Positions 17,847-24,295 of a DNA stretch of 33,439 bases are shown one piece after another (position 1 is the stretch's first letter; each line of letters starts with the position of its first letter). A model generated the notes under the pieces. The model was not told where the DNA came from, did no database searches, and was given only the letters and a program-made list of their open reading frames with translations. Origin of the DNA: Oscillospiraceae bacterium. Lineage in GTDB: Bacteria; Bacillota; Clostridia; Oscillospirales; Oscillospiraceae. The translations under genes and the position numbers were made by a program. The stretch covers positions 1-33,439 of the forward strand of contig JAFTXW010000001.1 of the NCBI GenBank assembly GCA_017461445.1, given 5' to 3'.

Positions 17847-17875
17847 ATTTTATCACATTTCAACATAAAAAACAA
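17847..17875 (-). promoter_or_regulatory. Promoter of dnaA
   Basis: On the minus strand TTGTTT (17875-17870), 17-nt spacer, TAAAAT (17852-17847). No DnaA-box cluster is visible next to it, unlike the autoregulated dnaA promoter of B. subtilis. Confidence 0.6.
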
Positions 17876-17954
17876 GGCGTTTTTGGTGAAATTAAATTGA
17901 AAATCGGACGATTGAATTTGGGCATATTGATGCGGGAAAATGCTGATTATCAGC

Positions 17955-18001
17955 CTGTTCCACTGTAGGGCGGCATACCCCCCGCCCTACAGTGGGAACA
18001 G
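17955..18001. repeat. GTAGGG-ended short palindrome upstream of yitT
   Basis: CTGTTCC and ACTGTAGGGCGG on the left pair with their complement on the right around a short CATACC-type loop. It lies between the divergent promoters of dnaA and yitT. The rest of the 431-nt gap (17765-18195) holds these promoters and otherwise AT-rich DNA with no gene. Confidence 0.75.
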
Positions 18002-18097
18002 TACAATAAACGATAATTTACTTATCAAACCAGTCCTTACCTTAACAATATATAGAAACCGCCGGGAATCCGCCATCAAATTTTGTCATTTTGTGTC

Positions 18098-18126
18098 TTG
18101 ACCCTAAAAAAAAGCTATGGTAAAAT
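18098..18126 (+). promoter_or_regulatory. Promoter of yitT-like gene
   Basis: TTGACC (18098-18103), 17-nt spacer, TAAAAT (18121-18126). The motif GAATGGGATACCCT follows at 18143-18156 in the early transcribed region; the same 14-mer follows the pckA promoter. Confidence 0.7.
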
Positions 18127-18195
18127 TAGCAATTAAGAAACAGAATGGGATACCCTATCCGCGGCGTATCCGCTTCTTCTTTTTTGGAGGCATCT

Positions 18196-19116
18196 ATGCG
18201 CGTTGCAAAGAAGGTCTGGACGTATCTGGCGATCGTCCTGGTGGCGTTTGCCGCCGCCGTAAACTATGAGCTTTTCGTGTTTCCCAACCAGTTCGCTCCC
18301 TCGGGCATCAACGGCATCTGCACCATGGTGCAGTATGTAACGGGTATCAGCGTGGGATATTTAAGCCTGCTGATCAATGTGCCTCTTGCCATCTGGTGCT
18401 ATATTGAGGTAAGCAAGCCCGTGGCCGTCCGCAGCATGGTCTATGTGATCACCTTCTCTCTGGGGCTGGTGATTTTGGATCATGTGGATCTGAGTCCCTT
18501 TGCCTACGCCACCGAGAACGGCACCTCCAAAATTCTGGGCCCGCTGGTGGCCGGTATCATCCAGGGCTATGTCTATTCTATCCTGGTGAAGGCCAGTGCC
18601 TATTCCGGCGGCACCGATTTCATCTCCGCCATCATCCATAAGCGCAATCCCACCAAGACGGTCTTCGGCCTCAGCTTTGCTATAAATGCGTGCATCGCCA
18701 TTTGCAGCTACTTCGTCTACGATTACCAGATGGAGCCTGTGATCCTGTGCATCATCTATTCCTTCGCGTCCAGCACCGTGGGCGACCGGCTGATGAAGTC
18801 CGGCCGGGAGGCTGTCTGCTTTGAGATCATCACCGACCACCCAAAGGAGATCTCCGACGAGATCATCAACAAGATCCACCACACCACCACCCTGATCCCC
18901 GCCAAGGGCATGTACTCCGGCCGGGAGACCAATATGCTGATCTGCGTGGTGAACAAGACCCAGGCCGCCGTGGTGGCCCGGATCATCCGCAAATACCCCC
19001 GTACCTTCGCCGTCATGGACCCCGTCAGCGAGGTCATGGGCAACTTCAAGGATCTGAACATGGACGGCTCCCGTGTGGTGCACGTCCTGGACCGGGGAGA
19101 CGGAAAAACCATCTAA
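18196..19116 (+). CDS. YitT family membrane protein with DUF2179 domain
   Basis: A 306-residue protein. The first two-thirds hold about five or six membrane spans (YitT_membrane family), with the conserved GINGICTMVQYVTG and SAYSGGTDFISAII loops. The C-terminal 80-90 residues form a soluble DUF2179 domain, here with GMYSGRETNMLICVV and MDPVSEVMGNF. ATG 18196 follows TTGGAGG by 5 nt and is preferred over an in-frame ATG at 18145 that lies in the leader. The family is common in Firmicutes but has no firmly established transport substrate, so none is proposed. Its promoter diverges from dnaA. Confidence 0.85.
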   Translation: MRVAKKVWTYLAIVLVAFAAAVNYELFVFPNQFAPSGINGICTMVQYVTGISVGYLSLLINVPLAIWCYIEVSKPVAVRSMVYVITFSLGLVILDHVDLSPFAYATENGTSKILGPLVAGIIQGYVYSILVKASAYSGGTDFISAIIHKRNPTKTVFGLSFAINACIAICSYFVYDYQMEPVILCIIYSFASSTVGDRLMKSGREAVCFEIITDHPKEISDEIINKIHHTTTLIPAKGMYSGRETNMLICVVNKTQAAVVARIIRKYPRTFAVMDPVSEVMGNFKDLNMDGSRVVHVLDRGDGKTI

Positions 19117-19117
19117 A

Positions 19118-19190
19118 TGGAAAATTTAAAATTGAAAATTGAAAATGAACAAACATCAAAATTTTCAATTTTCAATTATCAACTTTTAAT
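19118..19190. repeat. TTGAAAR palindromic element, yitT-guaB gap
   Basis: Arms of TTGAAAA iterations (19118-19147 and 19158-19190) without inner hairpins. It starts 1 nt after the yitT stop and ends about 10 nt before the guaB ribosome site. No purine riboswitch is visible in this 98-nt gap. Confidence 0.8.
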
Positions 19191-19214
19191 TTAATTTTTA
19201 GGAGGAAAACAAAC

Positions 19215-20720
19215 ATGGCGTACTACTACCCGGAACCCAGCCACACTTTCAGCGAATATCTTCTGGTCCCTGGCTACACATCCGAAGATTGTATCCCCGA
19301 TCGCGTCAGTCTGAAGACCCCTCTCGTCAAATTCCGCAAGGGCGAGGAAGAACCCGCCATTTCCCTGAATGTGCCGCTGACTTCCGCAGTCATGCAGTCT
19401 GTTTCTAATGATACCCTGGCCATTGCTCTGGCAAAGGAGGGCGGTATCAGCTTCATCTACGGCTCCCAGTCCATCGAGGACCAGGCCGCCATGGTCGCCA
19501 AGGTCAAGGGCTACAAGGCTGGCTTTGTCACCTCCGCTTCCAACCTGACCCCCGAGGCCACCCTGGCCGATGTGCTGGCACTGAAGGAGCGTAACGGCTT
19601 CTCCACCGTCGCCATTACCGAGGACGGCACCGCTACCGGAAAGCTGCTGGGCATCGTCACCAGCCGTGACTACCGCGTCAGCCGTATGAGCCCCAGCGAC
19701 AAGGTGGCTGACTTCATGACCCCCCGGGCCAAGCTGGTCACCGCTCCCAAGTCCACCACCCTGAAGGAAGCCAACGACATCATCTGGGCCAACAAGCTGA
19801 ACAGCCTGCCCATCGTGGACGAAAACGACCACCTGATGTACTTCGTCTTCCGCAAGGACTACTCTTCCCACAAGGACAACCCCCTGGAGCTGCTGGACGA
19901 CAAGAAGCGTTACCTGGTGGGCGCGGGCATCAACACCCGTGACTACGCCACCCGTATCCCCGCCCTGCTGGCAGCCGGTGTGGACGTACTGGTCATCGAC
20001 TCCTCCGAGGGCTACACCTGCTGGCAGGAAAAGACCATCAAGTGGGTCCGGGAGAACTACGGCGACACCGTCAAGATCGGCGCGGGCAACGTGGTTGACC
20101 GGGACGGCTTCCGGTTCCTGGCTGAGGCCGGCGCGGACTTCATCAAGGTCGGCATCGGCGGCGGTTCCATCTGCATCACCCGGGAAACCAAGGGCATTGG
20201 CCGCGGCCAGGCTACCGCCGTTATCGAGGTGGCAGCAGCCCGTGATGAGTATTTCAAGGAGACCGGCATCTATGTGCCCATCTGCTCCGACGGCGGCATT
20301 GTCCACGATTACCACATGACCCTGGCTCTGGCCATGGGCGCGGACTTCCTGATGCTGGGCCGCTACTTCGCCCGGTTCGACGAAGGCCCCACCCCCAAGG
20401 TCATGGTCAACGGTGCCTATATGAAGGAATACTGGGGCGAGGGCTCCAACCGCGCAAGAAACTGGCAGCGTTACGACCTGGGCGGTGCCAGCAAGCTGAC
20501 CTTCGAGGAAGGCGTGGATTCCTACGTCACCTACGCAGGCCCCCTGCACGACAACGTGGAGGCATCCCTCTACAAGGTCAAGTCCACCATGTGCAACGTG
20601 GGTGTCACCAACATCCCCGACCTGCAGCGGGAAGCCAAGCTGACCCTGGTATCCTCCGTCTCCATCGTAGAAGGCGGCTACCACGATGTCACCCTGAGAA
20701 GCGCGTCTCCTGTTAAGTAA
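19215..20720 (+). CDS. guaB: IMP dehydrogenase, divergent flap type
   Basis: A 501-residue (beta/alpha)8 barrel with an inserted CBS pair (about residues 105-215). The catalytic cysteine is Cys320 in [12 protein letters not shown], and the Arg-Tyr dyad that activates water is Arg419-Tyr420 in NWQRYDLGG. Both support oxidation of IMP to XMP with NAD, the first committed step to GMP. The region between the substrate loop and flap reads [15 protein letters not shown] and [13 protein letters not shown], unlike the usual bacterial SEDGG/YRGMGS type, and closer to a minority class also known from some protists. GMP reductase is less likely because the CBS insert and flap dyad are present. Ribosome site AGGAGG at 19200-19205. 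Confidence 0.87.
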   Translation: MAYYYPEPSHTFSEYLLVPGYTSEDCIPDRVSLKTPLVKFRKGEEEPAISLNVPLTSAVMQSVSNDTLAIALAKEGGISFIYGSQSIEDQAAMVAKVKGYKAGFVTSASNLTPEATLADVLALKERNGFSTVAITEDGTATGKLLGIVTSRDYRVSRMSPSDKVADFMTPRAKLVTAPKSTTLKEANDIIWANKLNSLPIVDENDHLMYFVFRKDYSSHKDNPLELLDDKKRYLVGAGINTRDYATRIPALLAAGVDVLVIDSSEGYTCWQEKTIKWVRENYGDTVKIGAGNVVDRDGFRFLAEAGADFIKVGIGGGSICITRETKGIGRGQATAVIEVAAARDEYFKETGIYVPICSDGGIVHDYHMTLALAMGADFLMLGRYFARFDEGPTPKVMVNGAYMKEYWGEGSNRARNWQRYDLGGASKLTFEEGVDSYVTYAGPLHDNVEASLYKVKSTMCNVGVTNIPDLQREAKLTLVSSVSIVEGGYHDVTLRSASPVK

Positions 20721-20725
20721 AAGCA

Positions 20726-20758
20726 AAGGCCTTGTGCGGCACTGCCGCACAAGGCCTT
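20726..20758 (+). terminator. Hairpin after guaB
   Basis: Perfect stem AAGGCCTTGTGCGGCA with its complement and almost no loop, 6 nt after the guaB stop. The downstream T-run is poor on this strand, so termination efficiency is uncertain. Confidence 0.6.
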
Positions 20759-20766
20759 AAAATATC

Positions 20767-20795
20767 TTGACATCAAAGTAAAAAAGACTTATAAT
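20767..20795 (+). promoter_or_regulatory. Left inward promoter of toxin locus
   Basis: Consensus TTGACA (20767-20772), 17-nt spacer, TATAAT (20790-20795), just after guaB. No open frame follows; it is placed to drive a short RNA antisense to the toxin 3' end. Confidence 0.8.
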
Positions 20796-20801
20796 AAAAA
20801 T

Positions 20802-20903
20802 ACAAAAAGGTGCTGCCGATAGACGGTCAGCCCCCGAAATAATTACCTACAAAGAAGTAACCGACGAGTTGGGGAACTGTGGCGGTTACTTCTTTGCTTT
20901 TAT
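20802..20903 (+). ncRNA. Putative antitoxin RNA (left copy)
   Basis: Predicted about 100-nt RNA from the TTGACA-17-TATAAT promoter. It contains the block CCGATAGACGGTCAGCCCCC and ends in a 14-bp perfect hairpin (20850-20863 with 20883-20896) followed by CTTTTA. The hairpin overlaps the last codons and stop of the toxin gene on the other strand, so the RNA is complementary to the toxin mRNA 3' end, as in the TxpA/RatA and related type I systems. A homologous unit faces it at 21281-21180. Existence of the RNA is inferred. Confidence 0.65.
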
Positions 20904-20996
20904 GATTTCAATAATCAGTTTGACGATGATGCCAATCAGCGATACCAGCAGTGCCAGGATCGCAATGACGATCGAAAGAACCTCGTATGTAGTCAT
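20886..20996 (-). CDS. Holin-like toxin, 36 residues (type I toxin family)
   Basis: A very short gene whose product starts MTTYEVLSIVIAIL, has one hydrophobic span (residues about 6-32) and ends IIKAKK. This MTTYE start, single span and Lys-rich end fit the 'putative holin-like toxin' family (Hol_Tox), small membrane peptides of type I toxin-antitoxin systems in Firmicutes. GAGGG lies 8 nt upstream of the ATG. A TTGCTT-17-TATGAT promoter at 21163-21135 gives a leader of about 130 nt with two hairpins, and the ribosome site can pair with a 9-nt complement upstream. The stop codon is in the stem of a terminator-like hairpin. Toxicity is inferred from the family, not shown. Confidence 0.82.
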   Translation of the reverse strand: MTTYEVLSIVIAILALLVSLIGIIVKLIIEIIKAKK

Positions 20997-21064
20997 AAGC
21001 AATCACCCTCTTTTGCATATTTCCGCACAGGCGGATATCTATGTCAACAGAGGGCTTTTGATCT

Positions 21065-21080
21065 CCCTCTGAAAAGAGGG
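21065..21080. promoter_or_regulatory. Hairpin in toxin mRNA leader with anti-ribosome-site
   Basis: CCCTCT-GAAA-AGAGGG on the plus strand. On the toxin mRNA (minus strand) CCCTCTTTT at 21080-21072 is a perfect complement of AAAAGAGGG at 21014-21006, which holds the toxin ribosome site. The leader can thus either form the local hairpin or mask the ribosome site. Confidence 0.6.
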
Positions 21081-21134
21081 CCAACCGCCTACCGTTATGG
21101 CAGCACCTGGCATATCGACAGATATGCCATGGCT

Positions 21135-21163
21135 ATCATACCGCATAGAACGATGAAAAGCAA
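21135..21163 (-). promoter_or_regulatory. Promoter of the holin-like toxin
   Basis: On the minus strand TTGCTT (21163-21158), 17-nt spacer, TATGAT (21140-21135). The predicted transcript begins near 21128 with a GGCATATC-TGTC-GATATGCC hairpin at its 5' end, a common protective feature of type I toxin mRNAs. Confidence 0.7.
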
Positions 21164-21179
21164 GTTGTTAATTTACTTA

Positions 21180-21281
21180 TATATGCGAAAAAGTAACCGC
21201 CCAAGCCTGACAAACTTAACGGTTACTTTTTCGTAGCTAGTTAATTCGGGGGCTAACCGTCTATCGGTAGTCCTTTTTTAT
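21180..21281 (-). ncRNA. Putative small RNA (right, mirror copy)
   Basis: Predicted from the inward TTGACG-17-TATAAT promoter. It shares with the left RNA the CCGATAGACGGTTAGCCCCC block, the following TTA/CTA stretch, and a 14-bp hairpin (21186-21199 with 21220-21233) of nearly the same arm sequence (AAGTAACCG/CGGTTACTT). It lies upstream of the toxin promoter on the same strand as the toxin, so it is not cis-antisense but could act in trans on the toxin mRNA 3' end, or serve as an attenuated leader. Inferred only. Confidence 0.55.
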
Positions 21282-21287
21282 ATATTC

Positions 21288-21316
21288 ATTATAGCCAAAT
21301 CACCGGGATTCGTCAA
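21288..21316 (-). promoter_or_regulatory. Right inward promoter of toxin locus
   Basis: On the minus strand TTGACG (21316-21311), 17-nt spacer, TATAAT (21293-21288), just downstream of the galM-like stop. Confidence 0.75.
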
Positions 21317-21336
21317 GGGGATTCTTCCGAAATAAT

Positions 21337-22215
21337 TCAGCGCACAAAGGAGGTACTCAGGGTGCAGCTCCAGGCTTCGCCGGGGGTCAGGACGGCGGCG
21401 GCGGGCTTTTCTTCCCACTTGGTGGAGCCGTTCTCGGGAGAAGGAAGGCTGTGCCAGGGCTCGATGCAGACGAATTTCGGCATACCGGGCTTGGACCAGA
21501 GGAGCGTATAAGGGAACTCGGAAATGTCACAGACTACAGCCCGGCCGGTGCCCTTTTCGTACACGCCCAGGGTGCTGGATTTCAGGTTCACCATGCAGTG
21601 GCTGTCGTTGGCGAACAGGTTCTCGTCGATGGGGATGGTTTTGATGTTGGCGGGCAGATGGTAAATGTCGCCGTGCATCAGGCCGTGGGGCAGGTTGTTG
21701 ATGCAGATGGGGGATTCCACGTCGGAGAAACGGAATTCGTAGTCGGTGGCAACGTGCTGGTCGTCGAAGGGAATGGTAAAGGCGGGGTGGTAGCCAATGC
21801 CGAAGGGCAGCTTTTCCTCGTCCAGGTTTTCCACCGTCAGGCTGTGATGCAGGGTGCAGCCCTCCAGGGTGAAGGTGGACACCAGCCGGAATTCATAGGG
21901 AAACCGGGCCAGGGTCTCGGGGCTGCTGGCAAGCTCCAGCACGATGGTATCGGCGGTCTGATCCACGAATTCGTGCTCCATGCCCCGGGCGAAGCCGTGC
22001 TGGCCGGATTCATACTTGCCGCCCTTGGCCTCAATGATGCCGTCCACGACTTTGCCTGCGTGGGGGAACAGGATGGGTGCGTGGTAGCCCCAGACGGACT
22101 TGTCCGCCTGCCACATGTGCTCCACGCCGTCGCACTTGCGAATGACGCTCTTCACCTGCGCGCCCCAGGTGGTGACGGTTACTTTTAAGTATTCGTTTTC
22201 AATCGTGTAATCCAT
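21337..22215 (-). CDS. Aldose 1-epimerase family protein (LacX-like)
   Basis: A 292-residue galactose-mutarotase-like protein of the LacX/YeaD-related branch. Landmarks are the N-terminal WGAQVKSVI strand, WGYHAPILFPHAG, QHGFAR with the probable substrate-binding His, the second His in GIGYHPAF (catalytic acid position), and the late acidic base in CIEPWHSLP. These enzymes interconvert alpha and beta anomers of aldoses; the sugar is not predictable. ATG 22215 follows GGAGGAG. The gene is alone on the minus strand; its end borders the toxin locus. Confidence 0.85.
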   Translation of the reverse strand: MDYTIENEYLKVTVTTWGAQVKSVIRKCDGVEHMWQADKSVWGYHAPILFPHAGKVVDGIIEAKGGKYESGQHGFARGMEHEFVDQTADTIVLELASSPETLARFPYEFRLVSTFTLEGCTLHHSLTVENLDEEKLPFGIGYHPAFTIPFDDQHVATDYEFRFSDVESPICINNLPHGLMHGDIYHLPANIKTIPIDENLFANDSHCMVNLKSSTLGVYEKGTGRAVVCDISEFPYTLLWSKPGMPKFVCIEPWHSLPSPENGSTKWEEKPAAAVLTPGEAWSCTLSTSFVR

Positions 22216-22237
22216 GCTTTTCTCCTCCGTTTTATGT

Positions 22238-22424
22238 GTAGGGGAGGGTCTTGACCCTCCCGGTGGCCGAAGGCCACATCGCCCAACGGGCGATAAAATA
22301 CGGTTTCCTTATTTCCCTTCGGGACATCCGAAAATTGGAACAATTTTCGGCGGGAGGGTCAGCTATGCACTAAGCATCCGTAAGCAGATTCGCTGCAACG
22401 GCTGCTAAGAAGACCCTCCCCTAC
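22238..22424. repeat. GTAGGG-ended composite palindrome, long form (copy 2)
   Basis: Same family as 4179-4368 but inverted. Its right 80 nt match the left part of that copy, including ATAGCTGACCCTCCCG read on the minus strand. The interior small hairpins differ: GTGGCC-GAA-GGCCAC, ATCGCCC-AAC-GGGCGAT and CCGAAAATTG-GAA-CAATTTTCGG. It fills the gap between uppP and the galM-like gene. Confidence 0.85.
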
Positions 22425-22430
22425 GAAGTA

Positions 22431-23270
22431 TTATTGGAACAGCACAAAATAAACCAAAACAACCGCGCCCAGCACGATCCGATACACACCAAAGGCAGAG
22501 AAGGAGTGCTTACGAACATACTCCATCAGTCCCTTAATGACCACCATGCTGACCACGAAGGACACGACGCAGCCGACCAGCAGCACGCCGATCTCCGTCG
22601 CGCTGGCGGATACGCCGCTGAGCAGGAATTTTAAGAGCTTGATGGCGGACGCACCCAGCATGGTGGGGATCGCCATGAAGAAGGAAAATTCCGCACCTGC
22701 GCTGCGGCCCACGCCCAGCAGGATCGCACCCAAAATGGTGCTGCCGGACCGGGAGGTGCCGGGGATCAGGCTCAGGCACTGGAACGCGCCGATCAGCAAT
22801 GCGGTCTTGTAGTCGATCTGATAGACGGTGCGGACACTGGGCTTTCTCCCCGCGTTCATCCGCTCCACGGCGATGAAGGCGATGCCGTAAACGATCAGGG
22901 CGATGGCAACCACGATGCCGTTATGTAAGTGGGCCTCCATCCAATCGTCAAACAGCACACCCACCACACCCGAGGGGATGATGGCAACGATCACATGGAA
23001 CCACAGGTTCCATGTGCGGCTTCTCTGTTCAGCGGTTTTGTTCAGGTCAAGAGGATTCAGCTTGTTGAAGAAAATGACAATAACCGCCAGAATCGCCCCC
23101 AGCTGGATCACCACGTCGAACATGCTCTGAAATTCATCGGACATGTTCAGCGTCACAAATTCATTCAGCAAAATCAGATGCCCCGTAGAAGAAATGGGCA
23201 GCCACTCCGTAACGCCCTCCACAATGCCAAACAGGATGGCTTTCAGTAGTTCAATAAGAAAGTCCAACAT
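22431..23270 (-). CDS. uppP: Undecaprenyl-diphosphate phosphatase (BacA/UppP)
   Basis: A 279-residue polytopic membrane enzyme. Both signature regions are present: EGVTEWLPISSTGHL (18-32) with the acidic and Ser/His residues of the active site, and PGTSRSGSTI in the second half. It removes a phosphate from undecaprenyl pyrophosphate, recycling the lipid carrier of peptidoglycan synthesis, and gives bacitracin tolerance. ATG 23270 follows AAGGAG by 6 nt; an upstream in-frame extension would run through a palindromic repeat and is rejected. The end of the gene lies 6 nt from another GTAGGG-type palindrome. Confidence 0.95.
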   Translation of the reverse strand: MLDFLIELLKAILFGIVEGVTEWLPISSTGHLILLNEFVTLNMSDEFQSMFDVVIQLGAILAVIVIFFNKLNPLDLNKTAEQRSRTWNLWFHVIVAIIPSGVVGVLFDDWMEAHLHNGIVVAIALIVYGIAFIAVERMNAGRKPSVRTVYQIDYKTALLIGAFQCLSLIPGTSRSGSTILGAILLGVGRSAGAEFSFFMAIPTMLGASAIKLLKFLLSGVSASATEIGVLLVGCVVSFVVSMVVIKGLMEYVRKHSFSAFGVYRIVLGAVVLVYFVLFQ

Positions 23271-23300
23271 AAGAAACTCCTTACAGTTTTGAGATGAATA

Positions 23301-23439
23301 CGCGTAGGGGCGACCCTTGCGGTCGCCCGGCGATGTGTGAAACACATCGCACCGCCGAAGGCGGAACATTTTCTGATTGCCCTGACGGGCAATGGCATCC
23401 TTCGGATGCCCGGGCGACCGCAAGGGTCGCCCCTACGCG
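23301..23439. repeat. GTAGGG-type composite palindrome, GTAGGGGCGACC form
   Basis: A perfect 29-bp outer stem (23301-23329 with 23411-23439) encloses four hairpins in tandem: 23330-23350 (GCGATGTGT, loop GAA), 23352-23364 (CCGCC, loop GAA), 23376-23393 (ATTGCCC, loop TGAC) and 23394-23410 (GGCATCC, loop TTC). It lies upstream of both uppP and the response regulator. Confidence 0.88.
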
Positions 23440-23499
23440 GAACAGAATCTACTATTATCATACTTCCAAAATAACGGAAAAGCAAGCACAACTTGTCTG

Positions 23500-23563
23500 T
23501 TCACAAATTTGGGTTGTACTCTTTACAAATTGTTCACTTTGATGCCTGAAATTGCGCTATAAT
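23500..23563 (+). promoter_or_regulatory. Response-regulator promoter with TTYACA repeats
   Basis: TATAAT at 23558-23563 lacks a good -35. Upstream hexamers TTCACA (23500), TTTACA (23522) and TTCACT (23533) lie at multiples of 11 nt, like the PhoP-type direct repeats (TTYACA, 11-nt period). Autoregulation by the encoded regulator is inferred. Confidence 0.5.
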
Positions 23564-23605
23564 AAGGGAAAAGGAAAAGAAAACGCAAAACAGGAGGATT
23601 CTATT

Positions 23606-24292
23606 ATGGCTGTATCTGTTCTGATCGTGGAGGACGACCGCAATATCGCGGAGCTTCTGCAGATGTATCTGGAAAAGGAGGGCTATGCCGTTACCGTGGC
23701 TGCTGACGGCGGGCAGGGTCTTGCCAAGTTCCGGGCCATCAAGCCCGACCTGGTGCTGCTGGACGTGATGATGCCCGTTATGGACGGCTGGGGCGTGTGC
23801 AAGGCCATCCGGGCCGAGAGCCAGACCCCTGTCATCATGCTCACCGCCAAGGGCGAGACCGACGACAAGGTCACCGGCCTCAAGACCGGCGCGGACGACT
23901 ATATCACCAAGCCTTTTGAAATGAAGGAAGTCCTGGCCCGCATTGAGGCGGTGCTGCGCCGCACCTCCGGCGTTGCCGCCGAGAAGAAGGCGAGAAGGCT
24001 GGTCTTTGACAAGCTCATCATCGACATGGACGCTTTTGAGTTGACCGTAGACGGCAAAAAGGTGGACACGCCCCCCAAGGAAATGGAGCTGCTGTACTAC
24101 CTGGCCTCCTCCCCCAATCGGGTCTATACCCGCAATCAGCTCTTAGACGAGGTCTGGGGCTTTGACTACTTCGGCGACAGCCGCACCGTGGATGTCCATG
24201 TGAAGCGGCTGCGGGAAAAGCTGGAGGGCGTCTGCGAAAACTGGAGCCTGAAAACCGTCTGGGGCGTGGGCTATAAGTTCGAGGTGCTGTAA
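23606..24292 (+). CDS. OmpR/PhoB-family response regulator
   Basis: A 228-residue two-domain regulator. The receiver domain has the acidic pocket EDD (9-11), phospho-acceptor Asp53 in LVLLDVMMPVMDG, the Thr of MLTAKG and the Lys of ITKPFE. The winged-helix domain follows, ending in VDVHVKRLREKLE and VWGVGYKFEV, a typical OmpR-type recognition helix and wing. ATG 23606 has GGAGG 8 nt upstream; a longer in-frame start is unsupported. It is followed after 3 nt by its histidine kinase, then by an HtrA-like protease. PhoP-like function is suggested by TTYACA repeats at its promoter, not by the protein alone. Confidence 0.9.
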   Translation: MAVSVLIVEDDRNIAELLQMYLEKEGYAVTVAADGGQGLAKFRAIKPDLVLLDVMMPVMDGWGVCKAIRAESQTPVIMLTAKGETDDKVTGLKTGADDYITKPFEMKEVLARIEAVLRRTSGVAAEKKARRLVFDKLIIDMDAFELTVDGKKVDTPPKEMELLYYLASSPNRVYTRNQLLDEVWGFDYFGDSRTVDVHVKRLREKLEGVCENWSLKTVWGVGYKFEVL

Positions 24293-24295
24293 AGC

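Larger units (their letters stand above)
20813..21270. repeat. Inverted repeats bounding the toxin locus
   Basis: 26-nt inverted repeats (20813-20838 and 21245-21270) match at 24 of 26 positions. Similarity continues outward to the TATAAT of each flanking promoter. The 458-bp interval contains the toxin gene and two hairpins of matching sequence. No target-site duplication is evident. Confidence 0.85.

Noticed and set aside
19117-19214. Possible purine riboswitch before the IMP dehydrogenase gene
   Set aside because: The gap is only 98 nt and is filled by a TTGAAAA palindrome; no purine-aptamer core was seen.
20869-21072. A 67-codon plus-strand frame across the toxin locus
   Set aside because: It is antisense to the toxin gene and its leader; the toxin frame has the ribosome site, promoter and family match.
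21153-21236. A 27-codon plus-strand frame starting MKSKLLIYLYM over the right hairpin
   Set aside because: No ribosome site; the end of the frame is simply the hairpin arms read through.
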